DNA of 17,048 nucleotides from positions 1-17,048 of the forward strand of contig JBNKLG010000059.1 of assembly GCA_050292235.1 (NCBI GenBank), in the 5' to 3' direction. The DNA is from JBNKLG01 sp050292235 (GTDB lineage: Bacteria; Pseudomonadota; Gammaproteobacteria; Chromatiales; Chromatiaceae). Each line of letters opens with the position of its first letter. The stretch's first letter is position 1. The translations under genes and the position numbers were made by a program. Under the pieces are notes generated by a model. That model searched no databases, had not been told where the DNA came from, and worked only from the letters and a program-made list of their open reading frames with translations. This document shows positions 13,351 to 17,048 of this stretch, piece by piece.

Positions 13351-13397
13351 GAATAGAGGGCAATCACTCACACCTTTGCGTCATGGAGCCTCGTAAC

Positions 13398-14426
13398 ATG
13401 CCGATACGCACCCACATCAGAACAGCCCGGCAGCAGCCCCTGGAGTTAGGCAAGCTGGACTTCCTGGGTCGCATGCCGATCCCCCTGCGCCGCCCGTTCA
13501 AGGCGGGCCTCGACCAGCTGGTTGCCGAACAACGCCGGAACAACGGCATGGATTTGAACTGCTGTTTTCTCACCGGGGCCGAGTGGTACCGGCCCTTCGA
13601 CACGCTCTGCGTGGCCGAACAGGTTCCTGGGATGCTGGTCACGACCTTCTATCACGATATCCTGACCCCCGCTCTGCTGGAGCACTACACCCCAAGCCAC
13701 CCCGAACCGGCACCGGATATCCACCCGGCCTGTCGGGAGGCCAAGCTGCTCGATCCGCTCGGCATCTTCCATCTGTTCGCCGTCATCCCCTTCGTCTTTC
13801 TCGTGGATGAGTCGCGTCTGCGCGGTCGAACGGCGCCGCGCACCTGGGCCGATCTGCTCAAACCTGAGTGGACCGAGGAGATCCTGTTTGGCGGCTGGCG
13901 CCCCAATGAGCGCGTGCCCTACCAGGACTACAACGACTTCCTGCTCCTCTCGCTCTACCAGGCATTCGGCGCCGATGGGCTCGCGGCGTTTGCCCGCAAT
14001 GTACGACACATCCAGCACAACATTCGCACCGCCACCCAGGCCGGTTCGAACAGCAGCCGGATGGGGGCCATCGCCATTCTGCCCTGGCTGCAGGCCGAGA
14101 TGGCACCGCGTCGCGAGCGGGTGCGGGTGGTCTGGCCCGAGGATGGGGCGCTGGCCATGCCCATCGTCTATCTGACGCGCCCGCAATCCCAAGCACGTGT
14201 GCAGCCGCTGGTCGACTATCTGACGGGGTCAGAATTGGGTACGGTGCTCGCCCGCAACTGCTACCCACCGGTCAATCCGGGGGTTGCCAACGCCTTTCCG
14301 GTCGGCGCCCGCCTGCGCTGGCTCGGCTGGGACTGGGTGAGAGAACGCGATCTTGGTGCAGAGACCGCGCAAGCGGCTGGGATCTTTTTCGATCACTGGT
14401 ATCGTTTGCGGGAGGCATCGGCATGA
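13398..14426 (+). CDS. periplasmic-binding-protein-like protein without signal peptide
   Basis: About 342 residues. The sequence has the feel of an iron/thiosulfate-type (class II) solute-binding protein: LGKLDFLGRMPIPLRRPFKA near the start, MLVTTFYHDILTPALLEHY, LKPEWTEEILFGGW, YNDFLLLSLYQAFG, and near the end GSELGTVLARNCYPPVNPG. Unlike such proteins it has no signal peptide, lipobox or membrane segment, so it should be cytoplasmic. There is no permease gene in the window. It begins a chain of overlapping genes (GTPase, ABC ATPase, nitroreductase), so a role in binding a small molecule or metal complex inside the cell is more likely than import (inference). Start: GGAG lies 9 nt before the ATG at 13398; the ATG at 13383 has no Shine-Dalgarno sequence. 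Its stop overlaps the GTPase start by 4 bp. Confidence 0.72.
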   Translation: MPIRTHIRTARQQPLELGKLDFLGRMPIPLRRPFKAGLDQLVAEQRRNNGMDLNCCFLTGAEWYRPFDTLCVAEQVPGMLVTTFYHDILTPALLEHYTPSHPEPAPDIHPACREAKLLDPLGIFHLFAVIPFVFLVDESRLRGRTAPRTWADLLKPEWTEEILFGGWRPNERVPYQDYNDFLLLSLYQAFGADGLAAFARNVRHIQHNIRTATQAGSNSSRMGAIAILPWLQAEMAPRRERVRVVWPEDGALAMPIVYLTRPQSQARVQPLVDYLTGSELGTVLARNCYPPVNPGVANAFPVGARLRWLGWDWVRERDLGAETAQAAGIFFDHWYRLREASA

Positions 14427-15133
14427 GGTTGGTCACCGTTGCCGGATCCCCCTCGGTGGGCAAGACCTCGGTCATCCTCAGGGCGGGCGAACTGCTGCGC
14501 CAACAGGGTCTGCGGGTCGGCATTGCCAAGTTCGACTCGCTCTCCACCAGCGACGACCGCTTCTATGAGGAGCGGGGCTACCCGGTCACTGTCGGCCTGG
14601 CCGGTTCGCTCTGCCCGGACCACTACTTCGTCTCCAACGTGGAGGACTGTCTGGCCTGGGGAAAGCGCCAGCAGCTCGATCTGCTCATCAGCGAGAGCGC
14701 CGGGCTGTGCAACCGCTGTTCCCCTCACATCAACGGCATCCTGGCCGTCTGCGTAGTCGATGCCCTGGCCGGCGTACACACCCCCAAAAAGATCGGCCCC
14801 ATGCTGCGCCTGGCCGATCTGGTGGTCATCACCAAGGGAGATATCATCTCCCAGGTGGAACGCGAGGTGTTTGCCTACCATGTGCGTCTCGCCAACCCCG
14901 GCGCAGGCGCGCTGTTCTGCAACGGCATCACCGGCCAGGGGGCGGATGAACTCGCGACCCGGCTGCGGGCCGCCCCAGAGACCGCTGTCCTGGAGGGCGA
15001 ACGGCTGCGTTTTCCCATGCCGGCCGCCGTCTGTCCCTACTGTGTCGGCGAGACCGCCATCGGCGAAACCCACCAGCGTGGCAACGTCAAAAAGATGAGG
15101 TTCGATGATCTCTCTCTGGAGGAAGCCTCATGA
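14423..15133 (+). CDS. G3E-family GTPase (HypB/UreG-like metallochaperone type)
   Basis: 236 residues. P-loop GSPSVGKTS (8-16). The Walker B is of G3E type, LLISESAG with Glu91 and Gly94 (ExxG). The guanine-specificity motif is TKGD (137-140) and the later NGITGQG is typical of HypB/UreG-like enzymes. Directly after ExxG comes LCNRCSPH (C96, C99, H102), at the place where UreG and HypB have their metal-binding Cys/His. A second pair, CPYC (204-207), lies near the C-terminus. Family members use GTP hydrolysis to deliver Ni, Co or Zn, or a cofactor, to a target enzyme; the target here is unknown. The usual His-rich N-terminus is missing. The ATG has GGGAGG 7 nt upstream and overlaps the preceding stop; the stop overlaps the ABC ATPase start by 4 bp. 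Confidence 0.85.
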   Translation: MRLVTVAGSPSVGKTSVILRAGELLRQQGLRVGIAKFDSLSTSDDRFYEERGYPVTVGLAGSLCPDHYFVSNVEDCLAWGKRQQLDLLISESAGLCNRCSPHINGILAVCVVDALAGVHTPKKIGPMLRLADLVVITKGDIISQVEREVFAYHVRLANPGAGALFCNGITGQGADELATRLRAAPETAVLEGERLRFPMPAAVCPYCVGETAIGETHQRGNVKKMRFDDLSLEEAS

Positions 15134-16164
15134 ACGCCGTCGCCGATCTCCCTTTAGGTGAACTCATGACCCGCCACCCCAGGGTGGCCGAATTCATCGG
15201 CACGCTAGGCCTGGAGGCGCCCACCGACAACCCACCGCTGGCCGACTGGCTGAGCTGTCTGCCCGACGAGGCGATCTTCGATGCCGGGATGGAACGCCGT
15301 CAGATCATCGACCATATCGGTCGCCTGATCCATGAGATCGCCGACGAAAAACAGCGGCGTGTCGAACGGGTGAACAGCCTTACCCTGCTGGGCGGAAAGG
15401 ATAAAAGCGGCAGGCAGGAGGATATAACCCTCACCTTCCGCGCGGGCGAGGTGGTCTGTGTCGTCGGCCCCACGGGGTCAGGCAAAAGCCGACTGCTGGC
15501 CGATATCGAGTGTCTGGCCCAGGGCGACACCCCGACGGGGCGACGCATCCTGGTGGACGGCAGCCCGCCGGACGAGACACGCCGCCACGCCCCCGATCGC
15601 AAGCTGGTGGCCCAGCTCTCCCAGAACATGAACTTCGTGGTGGACCTGACGGTGCGCGACCTCATCACCCTGCACGCCCAGTGTCGCCAGGCGCGTGATC
15701 CGGCGGTCACCGCCGATCAGGTCATCGCCTGCGCCAACCGGCTCACCGGCGAACAGTTCTCGCCGGAGACCTCGGTCACCCAGCTCTCCGGCGGCCAGAC
15801 CCGCGCCCTGATGATCGCCGATGCCGCGCTCTTGTCCGCCTCTCCGGTGGTACTGATCGACGAGATCGAAAACGCCGGGGTGGATCGCAAACAGGCGCTG
15901 GAGCTGCTGGTGGGTGGAGAGAAGGTCGTCATCATCTCCACCCACGACCCCCTGCTCGCCCTGCGCGGTGACCGGCGCATCGTGATCCGCAACGGCGGCA
16001 TCGCCGAGGTGATCGAGACCAGCGAGGCGGAGCGCCGCAACCTCAAGCGGATCGAAACCCTGGACACGACGATGATGGCGATCCGTGACCGGCTGCGCCG
16101 GGGGTTGCGGATCGAAGAAGCGGTGCTCATGCCGGGCTATGGGGAAGAGAACCCATGTCTCTGA
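15130..16164 (+). CDS. soluble ABC ATPase with an extra N-terminal helical domain
   Basis: 344 residues. Residues about 8-70 form a small helical domain (LGELMTRHPRVAEFIGTLGL ... IIDHIGRLIHEIA) faintly like DUF1858/ScdA-N domains; this likeness is weak. The ATPase part is complete: Walker A GPTGSGKS (113-120), a Q-loop at about 162-165 (AQLSQNMNF), signature LSGGQ (219-223), Walker B VVLIDE (240-245, catalytic Glu245) and H-loop STHD (His272). No membrane segments are present and no permease is encoded nearby. A soluble energy-transducing ATPase, as in the methyl-coenzyme M reductase activation factor A2 or Fe-S assembly SufC, is as likely as a transporter subunit (inference). GGAGG precedes the ATG by 7-8 nt. 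It overlaps the GTPase by 4 bp and the nitroreductase by 10 bp. Confidence 0.86.
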   Translation: MNAVADLPLGELMTRHPRVAEFIGTLGLEAPTDNPPLADWLSCLPDEAIFDAGMERRQIIDHIGRLIHEIADEKQRRVERVNSLTLLGGKDKSGRQEDITLTFRAGEVVCVVGPTGSGKSRLLADIECLAQGDTPTGRRILVDGSPPDETRRHAPDRKLVAQLSQNMNFVVDLTVRDLITLHAQCRQARDPAVTADQVIACANRLTGEQFSPETSVTQLSGGQTRALMIADAALLSASPVVLIDEIENAGVDRKQALELLVGGEKVVIISTHDPLLALRGDRRIVIRNGGIAEVIETSEAERRNLKRIETLDTTMMAIRDRLRRGLRIEEAVLMPGYGEENPCL

Positions 16165-16715
16165 ACCCGGCCATGGCCCTGCTGCTGGAGCGTCGTTCCT
16201 GCCACAAACTGAACGCCCCGGCCCCCGAAGGGGAACAACTGGCGCAGATTCTGCGGGCTGCCCTGCGCGCTCCCGATTTTCGCGGCCTGCGACCATACCG
16301 CTTCCTGGCCGCCCGCGACGAGGGGCTGGACCGGCTCGGCGCAGCGCTGCACCGGGCCGCCGTAGCCAGCGGGCGACCCGCCGCCGAGATCGAACGCGCC
16401 CCGCATATGCCCCACCGGGCACCGCTGGTCATCGTGGTGATCTCGAGTCCCAAGTCCGACCCGCTGGTGCCCCTGTTTGAACAGCAACTCTGCGCCGGCT
16501 GCACCCTACTGTCCATGCAACTGGCGGCACGGGCCCTGGGATTTGGCGGGGTCTGGCGTTCCGGCTGGCCGATGCGGGACAGGGGCTTCCAGCGGGAGAT
16601 CGGACTTTGCGAAGGGGAAACCATCGTCGGCTTCCTCTACCTCGGCACCCCGGCCCAGGCGGAGAAAGGAGAGCCCGATCGGGGCGACCCCGACCAGTTC
16701 CTGGCCTGGCTATAG
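16155..16715 (+). CDS. YdjA-like FMN nitroreductase-fold oxidoreductase
   Basis: 186 residues, matching E. coli YdjA along its length: LLLERRSCHKL (FMN phosphate/ribityl contact at RRS), EQLAQILRAALRAPD, HRAPLVIVVIS, FEQQLCAGCTLLSMQLAARA, GFGGVWRSGW and IVGFLYLGTP. Nitroreductase-fold proteins are FMN-dependent homodimers that move electrons from NAD(P)H to small substrates; several act in cofactor synthesis. E. coli ydjA sits in the selD operon, whereas here the partner genes are different, so the substrate is unlikely to be inferable from E. coli. It starts 10 bp inside the end of the ABC ATPase gene, so it is part of the same transcript. The next gene follows after 12 bp. Confidence 0.9.
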   Translation: MSLNPAMALLLERRSCHKLNAPAPEGEQLAQILRAALRAPDFRGLRPYRFLAARDEGLDRLGAALHRAAVASGRPAAEIERAPHMPHRAPLVIVVISSPKSDPLVPLFEQQLCAGCTLLSMQLAARALGFGGVWRSGWPMRDRGFQREIGLCEGETIVGFLYLGTPAQAEKGEPDRGDPDQFLAWL

Positions 16716-16727
16716 GGCAGACATCCC

Positions 16728-17048
16728 ATGCGTTGCGGCATCGAGTTCGAATACCTGCTGACAGACCTCGACGGTGAGGAGGCAGGGCGCGCGCGCGACT
16801 GCACCGAGCTCGACTTCACCACCCTGGCCGCCGCCCTCGACCACAAACCGGGGCGCGATGACGAACGACTGGCCACCGGTGACCAAGGGATCCGCGCCGG
16901 CTACTGGTACCTGGAGGGGGACGAGCGCTTCCACCCCGACGGGCGTTTCCATACCCTGGCGGTGAAAGGGGTAGAGGTGCGTACCCCACCGGAAGAGAGC
17001 GTCCCCGCCGCTGTGGAGCAACTGCTCGCCATCGAGGCCCAGCTTTCC
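16728..17048 (+). CDS. GCS2/amidoligase-like protein, 5' part only
   Basis: The first 107 codons, running off the right edge. The start MRCGIEFEYLL has the 'GxExE' strand typical of glutamate-cysteine ligase 2 and amidoligase families (glutamine-synthetase-like fold), in which the Glu residues bind Mg-ATP. A second strand, LAVKGVEVRTPPEE, resembles their GxEhrtpP motif. Such enzymes form amide bonds between a carboxylate and an amine. With the rest of the protein missing, the subfamily cannot be decided. It is the fifth gene of the sigma-54 operon, 12 bp after the nitroreductase stop; the Shine-Dalgarno sequence is weak (AGGG, 10 nt). Confidence 0.6.
   Translation, partial: MRCGIEFEYLLTDLDGEEAGRARDCTELDFTTLAAALDHKPGRDDERLATGDQGIRAGYWYLEGDERFHPDGRFHTLAVKGVEVRTPPEESVPAAVEQLLAIEAQLS

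Noticed and set aside
13446..14192. A 248-codon minus-strand open frame across the binding-protein-like gene
   Set aside because: Low-complexity translation with no recognisable pattern; the plus-strand frame has overlapping neighbours and good start signals.
15478..16422. A 314-codon minus-strand open frame over the ABC ATPase and nitroreductase genes
   Set aside because: Arg/Ala/Gly-rich shadow caused by high GC content; the plus strand carries complete ABC motifs.
1..17048. tRNA, rRNA, CRISPR arrays, insertion sequences, phage genes
   Set aside because: None was recognised on either strand after reading the whole window.

Overview
The window looks like a gammaproteobacterial chromosome segment. 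The evidence is the gene order rnm-yciO-...-trpS-scpA-scpB-rluB, a YciO very close to the E. coli protein, and QueA, RluB and TrpS sequences of gammaproteobacterial type. The genus cannot be read from the sequence alone.

Left part (1-7392), housekeeping. The 5' end of queA runs off the left edge on the minus strand, divergent from a GAF-like/GGDEF diguanylate cyclase (298-1200, plus). From 7392 down to 1185 there is one tightly packed minus-strand run of eight genes: rnm (PHP phosphoesterase), yciO, an M50 site-2-protease-like membrane protein, trpS, scpA, scpB, rluB and an HhH-GPD DNA glycosylase. Most are joined by 1-26 bp overlaps. TrpS carries a four-cysteine motif like the [4Fe-4S] motif of Thermotoga TrpRS.

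Middle part (7440-12450), envelope and secretion genes. Two Skp/OmpH-like exported proteins (one a probable lipoprotein) flank a small secreted phospholipase A2-like protein. Next comes a two-gene unit on the minus strand: a large exported VIT-vWA protein ending in a GlyGly-CTERM tail, followed with a 4 bp overlap by a rhombosortase, the protease expected to process that tail. Upstream lie four copies of a 13 bp palindrome (TAAACA-N-TGTTTA type), placed over two candidate promoters.

Boundary (12451-13397). A secreted protein of unknown function is followed by the frameshifted, truncated remains of a Doc-type toxin gene and a 39-codon ORF in the antitoxin position. Beyond these is a short AT-rich stretch with a near-consensus sigma-54 promoter, an IHF-like site and an 18 bp palindrome facing right.

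Right part (13398-17048), the most unusual region. The DNA is visibly more GC-rich. A compact plus-strand operon runs off the right edge: a solute-binding-protein-like protein without a signal peptide, a G3E GTPase with CxxC-type motifs, an ABC ATPase with an extra N-terminal domain, a YdjA-like nitroreductase, and the start of a GCS2/amidoligase-like protein. No permease is present in the window. A cytoplasmic cofactor-assembly or metalloenzyme-maturation system under sigma-54 control is an attractive reading, but that function is inference. No tRNA, rRNA, CRISPR array or insertion sequence was seen.
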